From contig JADJZR010000005.1 in the NCBI GenBank assembly GCA_016715645.1, positions 1 to 12,183 of the forward strand: a stretch of DNA of 12,183 nucleotides. The letters are read 5' to 3'. Positions 1 to 8,090 of this stretch are shown here, in pieces. The notes under the pieces are model-generated. The model was not told the DNA's origin, searched no databases, and was given only the letters and a program-made list of their open reading frames with translations. A program made the position numbers and the translations under genes. Within the stretch, counting starts at the first letter, position 1; the number at the start of each line of letters is the position of its first letter. Source of the DNA: Elusimicrobiota bacterium. Lineage in GTDB: Bacteria; Elusimicrobiota; Elusimicrobia; FEN-1173.

Positions 1-336
1 GCACGGGGCCGGACGCCTACCGGCGCGACGCGGCGGCTTGGGCGCGGGCGGTGGAACGGTTGGGGGCGCGGGCGAAATTTTGCTGGATTCAGCATGGACG
101 GCGACGGAACCAAGCTGGCTACGACACCGCGCTGGTGTCGGCGGTGTCACGGGCGGTGGGTGCCGGTGATCGCCCCGGGCGGCGCCGGAAAAAGCCGCCC
201 ACTTTTTGACGCGTTCGAGGTGGCGCCGACGCCGCGTTGGCGGCGTTCGGTTCCATTTCTAAAGAATTGAGCATTTCGATCTCAAAAACCTGAGTGCCGT
301 CGCGGCGCGCCCATGCGAATGGAGAGGACAGCGTGA
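1..336 (+). pseudogene. hisF: hisF 3' end, imidazole glycerol phosphate synthase cyclase subunit (frameshifted, partial)
   Basis: HisF is the TIM-barrel cyclase of histidine biosynthesis. It uses ammonia from HisH to turn PRFAR into imidazole glycerol phosphate and AICAR. Only the C-terminal half lies here, and it is spread over all three forward frames. The pieces read in order: DAAAWARAVERLGA, then GEILLDS, then MDGDGTK, then GYDTALVSAVSRAV, then VPVIAPGGAG, then DAFEV, then ADAALAA, and finally RGAPMRMERTA with a TGA stop at 334-336. These match the family order (PTGxDAxxWA, GAGEILLTSMDRDGTKxGYD, PVIASGGAG, GADAALAASVFHF, DLKxxLxxxGxxVR). About eight small indels would restore one frame. 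The stop overlaps the GTG of hisI as GTGA, like the other junctions of this operon. I infer sequencing error rather than true decay, because consensus residues survive across every frame break. The 5' half is outside the window. Confidence 0.85.
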
Positions 337-710
337 GTATCCCCGTCCTGCTGAACGAAGTGAAATTCTGACGATCGGGGCCTTGTGCCCGCGGTGGTCC
401 AGGACGATAAAGACGGAACGGTTTCCTGGTGGCCTATATGAAACCGCGACGCGTTGGTTGAAAAACGCTGGAACGGGCTGGGGTTTTTTAGCCGATCGCG
501 CACAAGGCAGGCGCAAGGGCGAAGAAAGCGGAAACCGTCAAGAGGTTCATTCCATCGCGTTGACTGTGACAAAGATTGCGTGTTGATCCGGGTCAACCAG
601 GTGGGCGGGGCGGCCCGCCATGCCGAAAACCGCTTTTTTTCACCAGGTGACCGCCGACAATCAGCCCAATGTGACCGGTGAGACTTGTTCGATCCCAACC
701 AGGTGTATAA
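333..710 (+). pseudogene. hisI: hisI, phosphoribosyl-AMP cyclohydrolase (frameshifted)
   Basis: HisI hydrolyses the adenine ring of phosphoribosyl-AMP, the third step of histidine synthesis, and needs Zn and Mg. The GTG at 333 overlaps the hisF stop and opens MSIPVLLNEVKF. After an inserted T the frame continues as DDRGLVPAVVQDDKDGTV, then VAYM, GFFSRSR, RKGEESGNRQEVHSIAL, DCDKDCVLIRVNQVGGAA, and finally HQVTADNQP. These match the family motifs VVQDxxTGxVLMxAYMN, FxSRSRxxLWxKGExSGNxQ, DCDxDxLLxxVxQ and CHTGxxSCFF. The DCDKD metal site is present. The Cys of CHTG reads as Arg (cgc for tgc), and the SCF Cys is lost next to a run of seven T (634-640). Decoded length is about 125 residues, normal for HisI without a fused HisE. 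At least six indels are needed. The likely stop is TAA at 708-710, though the exact end is uncertain. Confidence 0.85.
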
Positions 711-722
711 AAATAAGCACCG

Positions 723-1229
723 ATGTATCGAATCCTTGGGCTACGGTGGCGTTGGCGGCGCGGGAGCTTTTTCCCGCGCAGTTGTTGCAGCGAACCCGTG
801 GTTATTGTTTCCGGGTCCATGGAGCCCACGTTGCCTGTCGGAACCAAGGTTCTCGTAAATAAATGGACGTACCGGTTTCAGCCGCCCCAGCGGGGTGACA
901 TCGTGGTGTTCCCATCACCAGTAGGCGAAAAGGGGCTGGTCAAACGGGTGGTGGCGGTGGCCGGTGAAAAGGTGCGGTTGAAACACAAGCAGGTTTTTAT
1001 CAATGACCAACCGTTGGTGGAGCCCTACGTTAAGCACACCCGCCCCCATGAACGCTTGAAAGGGGATGACATGATTATCGGGCGGGTGCCTGAGGGGTTC
1101 GTGGTGGTGATGGGCGACAATCGCGACGAGTCCGGCGACAGCCGCGATTGGGTGGGATCCATTACGGGCGAACCGGTCCCGTTTGTATCGGTGGAATCGA
1201 TCGAAGGAAAACTGATGGTGAAAAAATGA
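723..1229 (+). CDS. lepB: Signal peptidase I (LepB/SipS type), N-terminus locally frameshifted
   Basis: This is the membrane serine protease (S26 family) that removes signal peptides from secreted proteins. The frame from ATG 723 gives 168 residues. Box B is VSGSMEPTLPVG, with nucleophile Ser32. Box C is RGDIVVF. Box D is GLVKRVVAVAGE, with the catalytic base Lys74. Box E is MGDNRDESGDSRDWVG (130-145). The first ~30 residues do not read as a membrane anchor in this frame (MYRILGL, then WRWRRG). Hopping frames gives MYRILGL, then VALAARELF, then RAVVA, then EPVVIVSGSM. That is a hydrophobic N-terminal anchor, and it needs about three indels between 743 and 792. After repair this would be a short, single-anchor enzyme of roughly 168-170 residues. 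The stop overlaps the trpE start as ATGA, so lepB belongs to the his-trp operon. Function is certain from the boxes; the precise N-terminus is not. Confidence 0.93.
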   Translation: MYRILGLRWRWRRGSFFPRSCCSEPVVIVSGSMEPTLPVGTKVLVNKWTYRFQPPQRGDIVVFPSPVGEKGLVKRVVAVAGEKVRLKHKQVFINDQPLVEPYVKHTRPHERLKGDDMIIGRVPEGFVVVMGDNRDESGDSRDWVGSITGEPVPFVSVESIEGKLMVKK

Positions 1230-2682
1230 TTTATCCGTCATTGTCGGAATTTAAATCGTTGGCGCGCCGTCACGCTTGGGTGCCTGTGTGGGTGGAATGT
1301 CCCGGTGACGAAGCGACGCCTTTGGCGTTGTTTCATGCCCTGTATGCGAAAAGTCCCCAGTGTTTTCTACTGGAAAGCGTGGAGGGAGGGGAACATCTGG
1401 GCCGGTATTCGTTCGCGGCGTTCGAGCCCCGGGTGGTGTTGCGGTCCCACGGTGCGCCGTTGTCCGAAATAAAGCCGACCGGGGTGGGCCCGCTGGAATC
1501 TTTAAGAACCGCGTTGGCCCATCGGCGGGCGCCGGAAGTGCGGGGCCTGCCCCGTTTTTACGGTGGGGCGGTGGGCTACGCGAGCTACGACATTTTGCGC
1601 CATTTCGAGCGGTTGCCGTCTCGGGCGCTCGACGCGTTGGGGGTTCCGGATTTTGTATTCATGCTGACCGGCGACATGTTTATTTTTGACCACGTGGCCC
1701 ACACCATCCGGCTGGTGCGAACCGTGTCGGTCCCACGGGGGGCCAAAGCTGAAACCGTCTACCGGCGGGCCGGGCGGGAGTTGGTGGACCGCTTGGCTCG
1801 GTTGCGTCCGACGGCGACGCCCCTGGCGCCGTTGCGGGCCGCCGACCGAACGCCGTGTCCCGCCACCCGGGAGGAACGCCGATTGTTTGAAGCGGGCGTG
1901 CGCAGGGCCAAAGAATATATTTCGGCGGGTGACATTATCCAAGTGGTGCCGTCTCGCCGAGTGTCGCGCGCCGTGCGGGCCCATCCATTGGACATTTATC
2001 GGGCGTTACGGCGGGTCAATCCGTCTCCTTACATGTATTTTTTCCGCGACGGGGATACTCAGGTGATCGGGTCCAGCCCGGAAATGTTGGTGCGGTTGGA
2101 AGACGGCCTGGCGGAAACGCGCCCGATCGCGGGCACGCGGCCCCGGGGCGCCACGCCAATCCTGGATGACCGATTGGCTCGGGAACTGTTGGCCGATCCC
2201 AAAGAGCGCGCCGAACATTTGATGCTGGTGGATTTGGCCCGCAACGATTTGGGCCGGGTTTCGCGGGCCGGGACGGTTCGGGTCTCCGACTTTATGGCCA
2301 TTGAGCGGTACAGCCATGTGATGCACATCGTTTCAAAAGTGACGGGCCGGCTTTTGCCCGGCCGGGACGCGTTCGATTTGTTTCGGGCGGTGTTTCCCGC
2401 GGGGACCCTGTCGGGCGCGCCCAAAATACGGGCCATGGAAATCATCGAAGAAATCGAGTCCACCCGTCGCGGTCTTTACGGCGGCGCGGTGGGGTATTTT
2501 TCTTACACGGGAAACATGGATATGGCGATTGCGATTCGGACCATCCTCATGCAAAAAAACAAAGTCCATCTTCAAGCGGGGGCCGGCATTGTGGCTGATT
2601 CCGTTCCCGCCAAGGAATTCGACGAAACCCAAAACAAAATGGCCGCCTTGGTGGCCGCACTGCGGTTGGCGGGGGAAAAACT

Positions 2683-2686
<4 letters not shown>
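1226..2686 (+). CDS. trpE: Anthranilate synthase component I
   Basis: TrpE converts chorismate plus ammonia, delivered by TrpG, to anthranilate and pyruvate. This is the committed step of tryptophan synthesis. The protein has 486 residues, a normal length. The N-terminal domain carries the tryptophan-binding LLES motif (48-51, with Ser51), so feedback inhibition is expected. The C-terminal chorismate-binding domain shows NPSPYM (265-270), IGSSPEML (281-288), IAGTRPRG (301-308), HLMLVDLARND (331-341), PAGTLSGAPK (391-400) and AGAGIVADS (451-459), all hallmark motifs. I chose ATG 1226 because it overlaps the lepB stop as ATGA and starts the family-like MIYPSLSEFKSLA. The frame is open further upstream to 1148, but that stretch lies inside lepB. 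The 3' end overlaps trpG as GTGA. There is no room for a trp leader or attenuator in front. Confidence 0.98.
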
Positions 2687-3266
<580 letters not shown>

Positions 3267-3270
<4 letters not shown>

Positions 3271-4310
3271 TTCAATCGGCCCTCGTTAAACTGGCGGACA
3301 AAAAAGACCTCACTTTTGACGAAACCCGCGACGCCGTCGGCGAAATTTTTTCGGGAGAGGTTTCACCCGTTCTGGTGGCGGGATTTTTGACGGCCCTGAG
3401 GATGAAAGGTGAAACCGCTAACGAAATAGCGGGCGCGGCCCAGGCCATGCGCTCCGCCGCGACGCGGTTGGAGCTTCCCGGCGTACGCGTGGTGGTTGAC
3501 ACGTGTGGAACGGGAGGAGACAAACAAGGAAGTTTTAATATTTCCACGGCGGCGGCGTTTGTGGTGGCGGGGGCCGGTTTCTTGGTGGCCAAGCACGGAA
3601 ACCGTTCCATTTCGTCGTCCTGCGGCAGTGCCGATGTGTTGGAAGCGTTGGGCGTCCAGGTGGACCCGGGGGTGGAAACCGTGTCGCGGTGCCTCAACGA
3701 AGCGGGTATCGGATTTTTGTTCGCTCCGGCGTTTCACCCCGCCATGAAACACGCCATGCCGGTTCGGCGCGAGTTGGGCCTTCGCACGGTGTTTAACCTC
3801 TTGGGGCCCTTGACCAACCCGGCGGGCGCCAACGCCCAGGTGATCGGAGTCTTTTCGGATAAGATGGTGGAGGTTGTCGCGAAGGTGCTGATTCGGCTGG
3901 GAACGCGCCACGGGTTGGTGGTTCATGGGGCGGGTCACGACGAAATCACGTTGTTTGGAAAAACCCATGTGGCGGAAATCCGCGAAGGACGGTTGAAACG
4001 GCGGGTGTGGACCGCGGCGGATTTCGGGTTTCGTCGCCACAATGCCGCGGCCCTGCGGGGCGGAACCAAAGACGAAAACGCCACCATCATTCGTCGGGTG
4101 TTGGCCGGGGAACCGGGTCCCCAGCGGGACGCGGTGGTGGCCAACGCGGCCGCGGCCCTGTGGGTGGCGGGTCGGGTGGCGGGGCGCAACGATTTGAGCA
4201 CGTTGAAACAAACTCGCGCGGCGGCGGAACGGTCCATTGATTCCGGCGCGGCCCGGGAAAAGTTGGAACGGTTGGTGGAGTTGTCTCGCGCCGGGGAGAC
4301 CGGACGATGA
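3267..4310 (+). CDS. trpD: Anthranilate phosphoribosyltransferase
   Basis: TrpD joins anthranilate to PRPP, giving phosphoribosyl-anthranilate. It has 347 residues, typical for the family. The N-terminal helical domain includes the GEVSPVLVAGFLTALRMKGET region (30-50). The PRPP-binding site shows VDTCGTGGDKQGSFNIST (77-94, GTGGD at 81-85) and KHGNRSISSSCGSADVLE (109-126). FNLLGPLTNPA and HGAGHDEIT follow. The start is an unusual TTG, supported by a GGAGG at 5-nt spacing and by overlap with the trpG stop. The enzyme is a separate protein, not a TrpGD fusion. The stop overlaps trpC as ATGA. No lesions are seen. Confidence 0.97.
4293..4298 (+). promoter_or_regulatory. Ribosome binding site of trpC
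   Basis: GGGGAG lies eight bases before the ATG at 4307, inside the 3' end of trpD. It supports the ATGA-overlap start of trpC. Confidence 0.5.
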
Positions 4311-5104
4311 ACCCCGTGTTGAACCGAATCGTATCGCGCACGCGGTTGGACCTTGTCCGCAAGCGGACGCTGGTTCCCTTGGCCGAAATGGAACGGCGGG
4401 CCCGGCGAGCTCCTCCACCGCGTCCGTTTGCCCAGGCGTTGATGGGCGGGGGCGTGTCGTTGATCGCGGAACTGAAAGCCAAAAGTCCGTCGGCGGGTTT
4501 GATTCGGCCCCGTTATGACGTCTCAGCCGGGGCGCGGGCCTACACGAGGGGCGGGGCGCGGGCCCTATCGATTTTGACGGAACCGTTTTTTTTCGGGGGT
4601 CGACCCGACCACGTGAGTTTGGCGCGAGCGGCGTCGCCACTCCCCCTTTTAAGAAAAGATTTCATTGTGGATCCTTACCAGGTGGTGGAAGCCCGGGCGG
4701 TCGGGGCCGACGCCATTTTGTTGATCGTGCGGTTGTTGACGGACTGGGAACTGGTCACGCTTCAGCGTTTGGCGTGGGACTGGTACATGGACGTTTTGGT
4801 GGAAACCCACAACACCGACGACTTGGATCGGGCCAAAAAAGCCGGGGCGCGGTTGGTGGGGGTCAACAGTCGCGATCTGGACACGCTGAAAATGGCTCGT
4901 CACGCCTTTGAGCGATTGGTTCCTCGCGCGCCGAAAGGCGCGGTGGTGGTGGCGGAAAGTGGGATCAAAACGCCGGCCGATGTGGAGAAGTTAACGTTTT
5001 TGGGCGTGAACGCGATGTTGGTGGGCGAATCGTTGTTGAAACAAAAAGATCTAGAATCCGCGGTCCGAACTCTGGTGGCCGCCGGAAAGGACGGCGGCCA
5101 GTGA
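4307..5104 (+). CDS. trpC: Indole-3-glycerol phosphate synthase
   Basis: TrpC closes the indole ring: CdRP becomes indole-3-glycerol phosphate, CO2 and water. It has 265 residues and a single-domain TIM barrel, not fused to TrpF. The catalytic set is complete with the spacing of the Sulfolobus enzyme: Glu55 and Lys57 in AELKAKSPSAG, Lys117 in LLRKDFIVDPYQV, Glu166 in ETHN, Asn187 in GVNSRDLDTL, and Glu217-Ser218 in ESGI. The GVNSRDL loop has Ser where many relatives have Asn (GINNRDL), a mild variant. LVGESLL near the C-terminus forms part of the phosphate site. The ATG overlaps the trpD stop (ATGA) and the stop overlaps the trpF GTG (GTGA). Confidence 0.97.
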   Translation: MNPVLNRIVSRTRLDLVRKRTLVPLAEMERRARRAPPPRPFAQALMGGGVSLIAELKAKSPSAGLIRPRYDVSAGARAYTRGGARALSILTEPFFFGGRPDHVSLARAASPLPLLRKDFIVDPYQVVEARAVGADAILLIVRLLTDWELVTLQRLAWDWYMDVLVETHNTDDLDRAKKAGARLVGVNSRDLDTLKMARHAFERLVPRAPKGAVVVAESGIKTPADVEKLTFLGVNAMLVGESLLKQKDLESAVRTLVAAGKDGGQ

Positions 5105-5736
5105 CCAAAATTAAAATTTGCGGAATCACCAACGAAGAAGACGCCACCTGGGCGGTGAACCTGGGCGCCCATTACGTGGGTCTCAATTTCCACAAAGACA
5201 GTCCCCGCAAGGTCTCCCCAGATTTGGCGGCGCGGATCGCTAAAAAGGTTCCGTCGTTTGTCCCCACGGTGGGCGTGTTTGTGGAACAAACCGCCGCCGA
5301 GATCGTAAAAATCGCCAAAAAGGTGGGCTTGGCCGGTGTTCAGCTTCACGGGGATCACACCGTGGCGGACTGCGAGAGCATCGCGTCGGAATTGGAAGTG
5401 TTTCTCATCAAGGCGGTTCGGGTGGGGACCGAGGCGGACGTGGATGCGCTGGCGGCTTATAAAGATGCGGTGGGCTATTTTTTGTTGGATGCACGGGTGG
5501 ACGGCCCACTGGGCGGCACGGGCCAAACGTTTCCGTGGGAACTGGCGGCGCGGGCGAAAGCGTTTAAGAAACCGATTTTCTTGGCCGGGGGACTCACTGT
5601 TGAAAACGTGGCCCAGGCCATTGAAGCGGCGCAACCGTTCGCCGTGGACGTGGCCAGCGGCGTCGAAAAATCTCCGAAACGCAAGGATTTCGACAAAATG
5701 AAACTGTTCATTGAAGAAGTCAAATCGGCGTTCTGA
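5101..5736 (+). CDS. trpF: Phosphoribosylanthranilate isomerase
   Basis: TrpF performs the Amadori rearrangement of PRA to CdRP, the step between TrpD and TrpC. It has 211 residues and a TIM barrel. The general base is Cys7 in KICGIT and the general acid is Asp130 in FLLDARV. QLHGDH (81-86), GGTGQTFPW (138-146), AGGLTVENV and VDVASGVE complete the family pattern. The second phosphate-loop motif reads VASGVE rather than the commoner VSSGVE. The GTG start overlaps the trpC stop as GTGA, with AAGGA nine bases upstream. trpB begins one base after the TGA stop. Order C-F as separate genes is common outside enterobacteria, where the two are fused. Confidence 0.96.
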   Translation: MTKIKICGITNEEDATWAVNLGAHYVGLNFHKDSPRKVSPDLAARIAKKVPSFVPTVGVFVEQTAAEIVKIAKKVGLAGVQLHGDHTVADCESIASELEVFLIKAVRVGTEADVDALAAYKDAVGYFLLDARVDGPLGGTGQTFPWELAARAKAFKKPIFLAGGLTVENVAQAIEAAQPFAVDVASGVEKSPKRKDFDKMKLFIEEVKSAF

Positions 5737-5737
5737 T

Positions 5738-6952
5738 ATGGCCGCTTCGTCTTTGGTTTTGAGCGATTTGCCGGATCGTCGGGGTTACTTCGGCTCGTAC
5801 GGGGGGCGTTTCGTTCCGGAAACGTTGGTGGGCCCTCTGGAGGAACTGGAACATGCGTTTCGAGCCGTTCGGCGGGACCCGGCTTTTCGCCGGGAACTGA
5901 ACGATCTTCTCAGCCGTTTTGCCGGTCGGCCCACGCCTTTGTTTTTCGCCAAAAATTTGTCGGCCCGGTTGGGCGGGCCTCGAATTTATCTGAAACGGGA
6001 AGATTTATGCCACACGGGTGCCCACAAAGTGAACAACACCTTGGGCCAATGTCTGCTGGCCAAACGGTTGGGTAAAAAACGGGTGATCGCTGAAACCGGC
6101 GCTGGCCAGCACGGCGTGGGGACGGCCACGGCCTGCGCGTTGTTGGGGCTGGACTGCGAAGTGTATATGGGTGTCGACGATATGGAACGCCAAGCGCTCA
6201 ACGTGTTTCGCATGCGGAGCATGGGGGCCCGGGTGATCCCCGTGACGTCGGGGTCGCGAACATTGAAGGACGCCATCAACGAAGCCATGCGCGATTGGGT
6301 GACCAACGTGCGAACCACCTTTTATTGCATCGGATCCGTGGTGGGTCCGCACCCCTATCCCTGGATGGTGCGGGAATTTCAAAGCGTGATTGGGCGAGAA
6401 GTGAAGGTCCAAATTCGGGCGTTTCAGTCTGGCGACCCGGACGCGCTGGTGGCGTGCGTGGGCGGCGGATCCAACGCCATCGGCCTGTTCGCGCCGTTCT
6501 ACGATCACAAAAAGGTGGCCTTCTACGGTGTCGAGGCGGGGGGGGAGGGGTTACGGTCCGGCCGGCATTCGGCCACGTTGTGCACGGGCCGGCCGGGGGT
6601 ATTGCACGGGGCCCGCACCTACGTGATGCAAGACGAAAACGGCCAGGTGTTGCCGACCCATTCCATTTCGGCCGGATTGGATTATCCCGCCGTGGGTCCG
6701 GAACACGCTTTTTACAAAGACACCGGCCGCGCCGTTTACGTGGCGGCCACGGACAAAGAGGCTTTGGCGGGGTTTAAAATGCTGAACGAAACCGAAGGCC
6801 TTTCCGCGGCGTTGGAATCATCCCATGCGGTGGGCTACCTTCCCCGGTTGGCCAAAAAAATGAAGCGGTCCCAGTCGGTGGTGGTGGGGCTTTCGGGCCG
6901 GGGGGACAAAGATATGGCTCAACTGGCCGAGGGATTTCATGAACCGCATTGA
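5738..6952 (+). CDS. trpB: Tryptophan synthase beta subunit (TrpB1 type)
   Basis: TrpB condenses indole with serine using PLP. It has 404 residues, typical of the TrpB1 class that pairs with TrpA. The N-terminus carries GYFGSYGGRFVPETLVGPLE. The PLP lysine is Lys97 in HTGAHKVNNT and the catalytic Glu is Glu119 in AETGAGQHG, the same spacing as Lys87/Glu109 of the Salmonella enzyme. The phosphate-binding GGGSNAIG is at 242-249, HSISAGLDYPAVGPEH follows, and SGRGDKD places Ser386 at the PLP ring nitrogen. I chose ATG 5738, one base after the trpF stop. An in-frame TTG at 5711 is possible but would add nine unlike residues inside trpF. The ribosome site is weak, so coupling to trpF is likely. 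The 3' end overlaps trpA by 14 nt. Confidence 0.98.
   Translation: MAASSLVLSDLPDRRGYFGSYGGRFVPETLVGPLEELEHAFRAVRRDPAFRRELNDLLSRFAGRPTPLFFAKNLSARLGGPRIYLKREDLCHTGAHKVNNTLGQCLLAKRLGKKRVIAETGAGQHGVGTATACALLGLDCEVYMGVDDMERQALNVFRMRSMGARVIPVTSGSRTLKDAINEAMRDWVTNVRTTFYCIGSVVGPHPYPWMVREFQSVIGREVKVQIRAFQSGDPDALVACVGGGSNAIGLFAPFYDHKKVAFYGVEAGGEGLRSGRHSATLCTGRPGVLHGARTYVMQDENGQVLPTHSISAGLDYPAVGPEHAFYKDTGRAVYVAATDKEALAGFKMLNETEGLSAALESSHAVGYLPRLAKKMKRSQSVVVGLSGRGDKDMAQLAEGFHEPH
6929..6933 (+). promoter_or_regulatory. Ribosome binding site of trpA
   Basis: GAGGG lies five bases before ATG 6939, within the last codons of trpB. It fixes the trpA start, which overlaps trpB by 14 nt. Confidence 0.6.
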
Positions 6953-7718
6953 TCGGCTTTTTATCGATCTCAAGGGCCAGGGCCGAAAAGCCCTCATCGC
7001 TTACGTGACCGGAGGGTATCCGACCTTGTCGGCCATGGACAAAGCGGTGAAAGACTTGGTGCGCGGGGGCGCGGACCTGATTGAGATCGGCGTGCCTTTT
7101 TCCGATCCCATTGCCGACGGGCCCACCATTCAGGAATCCTCCCAAAAAGCGTTGGACGCCGGGATCACACCCGGCGCGCTCTTGGACTGGGTCAAACGGT
7201 TTAGAAAATCTCACGATACCCCCGTGGTGTTGATGACCTACATGAACCCCGTTGTGAGCCGGGGAATCGACCGGTTTGCCCGAGAAGCTCAAACGGCGGG
7301 CGTCGACGGCGTGATTGTTCCCGACCTGATCATCGAAGAAGGCCGTCCACTGGAAGAAGCCCTGGCCCGACGGGGGGTCCATCTGATTTACCTGGTGGCG
7401 CCCACAACCCCGCCGGCCCGGCGCGAACAGATTGCCCGACGGTCACGGGGATTTCTGTATGCGGTGTCGCTCACGGGGGTGACGGGCGCACGTCGGGCGT
7501 TGCCGAAAGACGTGGGGGCCTTTTTAGCCGATGTGCGCCGTCGGTCGCCGGTCCCCGTGGCCGTGGGCTTCGGCATATCCGACCCCGCCCAGGCACGCCA
7601 TGCCGCGGCCGAAGCCGACGGCGTGATCGTGGGTTCCGCCCTCATTCAACGACTCAAAAATAAGAAACCTCTGTTCCCGTTCGCCCGCTCCCTCCGCCGC
7701 GCCCTCGACCGCCCTTAA
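6939..7718 (+). CDS. trpA: Tryptophan synthase alpha subunit
   Basis: TrpA cleaves indole-3-glycerol phosphate to glyceraldehyde 3-phosphate and indole, which is channelled to TrpB. It has 259 residues and a TIM barrel. Both catalytic residues fall at the classical numbers: Glu49 in LIEIGVPFSDP and Asp60 in IADGPTIQ. AYVTGGYP (21-28), MTYMNP, GVDGVIVPDL, LVAPTTP, SLTGVTGAR, VGFGIS and GVIVGSALI follow in family order. The start at 6939 has a good GAGGG and overlaps the trpB end by 14 nt, typical of stoichiometric alpha/beta synthesis. This is the last gene of the operon. The next gene, fic, is convergent. The C-terminus is Arg-rich and ends in TAA. Confidence 0.97.
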   Translation: MNRIDRLFIDLKGQGRKALIAYVTGGYPTLSAMDKAVKDLVRGGADLIEIGVPFSDPIADGPTIQESSQKALDAGITPGALLDWVKRFRKSHDTPVVLMTYMNPVVSRGIDRFAREAQTAGVDGVIVPDLIIEEGRPLEEALARRGVHLIYLVAPTTPPARREQIARRSRGFLYAVSLTGVTGARRALPKDVGAFLADVRRRSPVPVAVGFGISDPAQARHAAAEADGVIVGSALIQRLKNKKPLFPFARSLRRALDRP

Positions 7719-7764
7719 CTTTACCCGGATTCCCCAGCTGGATCGCGGGATTCGACGAAAAATT

Positions 7765-7825
7765 CGGGCCTTCCCCTTCGGGGCCGGGGCCTATTCGGCC
7801 CGTGCCAAACGTGAGCCACTGGCAC
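7765..7825. terminator. Candidate transcription end structure: two adjacent hairpins after trpA
   Basis: CGGGCC at 7765-7770 pairs with GGCCCG at 7797-7802, enclosing CCCC-ttc-GGGG (7773-7783). Next, GTGCCA at 7802-7807 pairs with TGGCAC at 7820-7825 across a 12-nt loop. They begin about 45 nt after the trpA stop. No T-tract follows on either strand, so this is not a canonical intrinsic terminator. It may be a Rho-dependent or 3'-protecting structure. Confidence 0.35.
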
Positions 7826-7856
7826 ACGCCACCCTTCACAAAAAAGTTGTAGTCCT

Positions 7857-7869
7857 CCTTTGAAAAAGG
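7857..7869. repeat. Small palindrome CCTTT-gaa-AAAGG, possible dispersed intergenic repeat
   Basis: This is a perfect five-base stem with a three-base loop in the form CCTTTGAAAAAGG. Similar CCCTTTGAAAAAGGG-like palindromes occur as dispersed intergenic elements in many bacteria; that is from memory and not checked for this genome. Only one clear copy lies in the window. The loosely similar CCCTTT-tcgag-AAAGGG at 8127-8143 falls inside the repaired fic 3' end. Confidence 0.3.
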
Positions 7870-8027
7870 GGCTCGTCTCAGGGCGACTCGCACCTGGGGC
7901 GGTCTCTCCCACGAGACATTTCCGCTAGCGCGGTCACCAGAGGCGCTGATGCGGGGTGCGGGGGGATTTGCCGGGGAAGTAACTCAGAAGGAGGGGGGCA
8001 GGAATTGGGATTGCTGATGATTACAAA

Positions 8028-8040
8028 GTCAAGACTTGAC
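8028..8040. repeat. Palindrome GTCAAG-A-CTTGAC followed by CCC
   Basis: This is a perfect six-base inverted repeat around one central A, preceded by CAAA and followed by CCC. It lies about 50 nt past the fic stop. I recall similar short GTCAAGACTTGACCCC-type motifs recurring between genes in metagenome-derived genomes, possibly REP-like elements. This is unverified, and no transposase is present here. Confidence 0.3.
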
Positions 8041-8090
8041 CCCACCACCACAGAGCTGTTGCTTTTTTCTTATCTAACCTGCATTGGCGG

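Larger units (their letters stand above)
7719..8090 (+). other. 372-nt intergenic region between convergent trpA and fic
   Basis: No convincing gene is seen. The region holds two neighbouring hairpins (7765-7825), a small CCTTT-gaa-AAAGG hairpin (7857-7869), a weaker AGCGC/GCGCT stem (7927-7947) and a GTCAAG-A-CTTGAC palindrome (8028-8040). Short open frames on the - strand at 7654-7912 have low-complexity Gly/Pro/Arg-rich products and no recognisable motif. The likely roles are transcript ends for both convergent genes, and perhaps small dispersed repeats. Confidence 0.6.

Noticed and set aside
383..681. Two small + strand ORFs as separate genes
   Set aside because: They are pieces of HisI in different frames (RKGEESGNRQEVHSIAL in one, DCDKDCVLIRVNQ in the other).
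1..800. True pseudogenisation of hisF, hisI and lepB
   Set aside because: Consensus residues are preserved across all frame breaks and the stop/start overlap is intact, which fits base-calling indels better; it is not excluded without reads.
1148..1225. Upstream in-frame ATG extension of trpE
   Set aside because: The extra 26 residues lie wholly inside lepB, have no family similarity, and ATG 1226 has the ATGA overlap used elsewhere in the operon.
1100..1230. trp leader peptide or attenuator before trpE
   Set aside because: The whole stretch is lepB coding sequence up to the trpE start; there is no Trp-codon leader or terminator hairpin with a T-tract.
3363..4640. Long 425-codon open frame on the - strand antisense to trpD/trpC
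   Set aside because: It is a shadow of GC-rich coding on the other strand; the product is Arg/Pro/His-rich with no motif, and trpD/trpC are clearly real.
5711..5737. TTG start of trpB nine codons earlier
   Set aside because: It lies inside trpF, adds a basic non-family stretch, and ATG 5738 directly follows the trpF stop.
8041..8070. Possible intrinsic terminator ending in the six-T run near 8063
   Set aside because: No stable GC-rich stem lies directly before the T-run on the + strand.
7719..8090. Structured RNA gene (tRNA, SRP RNA or similar) in the trpA-fic gap
   Set aside because: No cloverleaf, SRP or other conserved RNA motif could be recognised; only simple hairpins are present.
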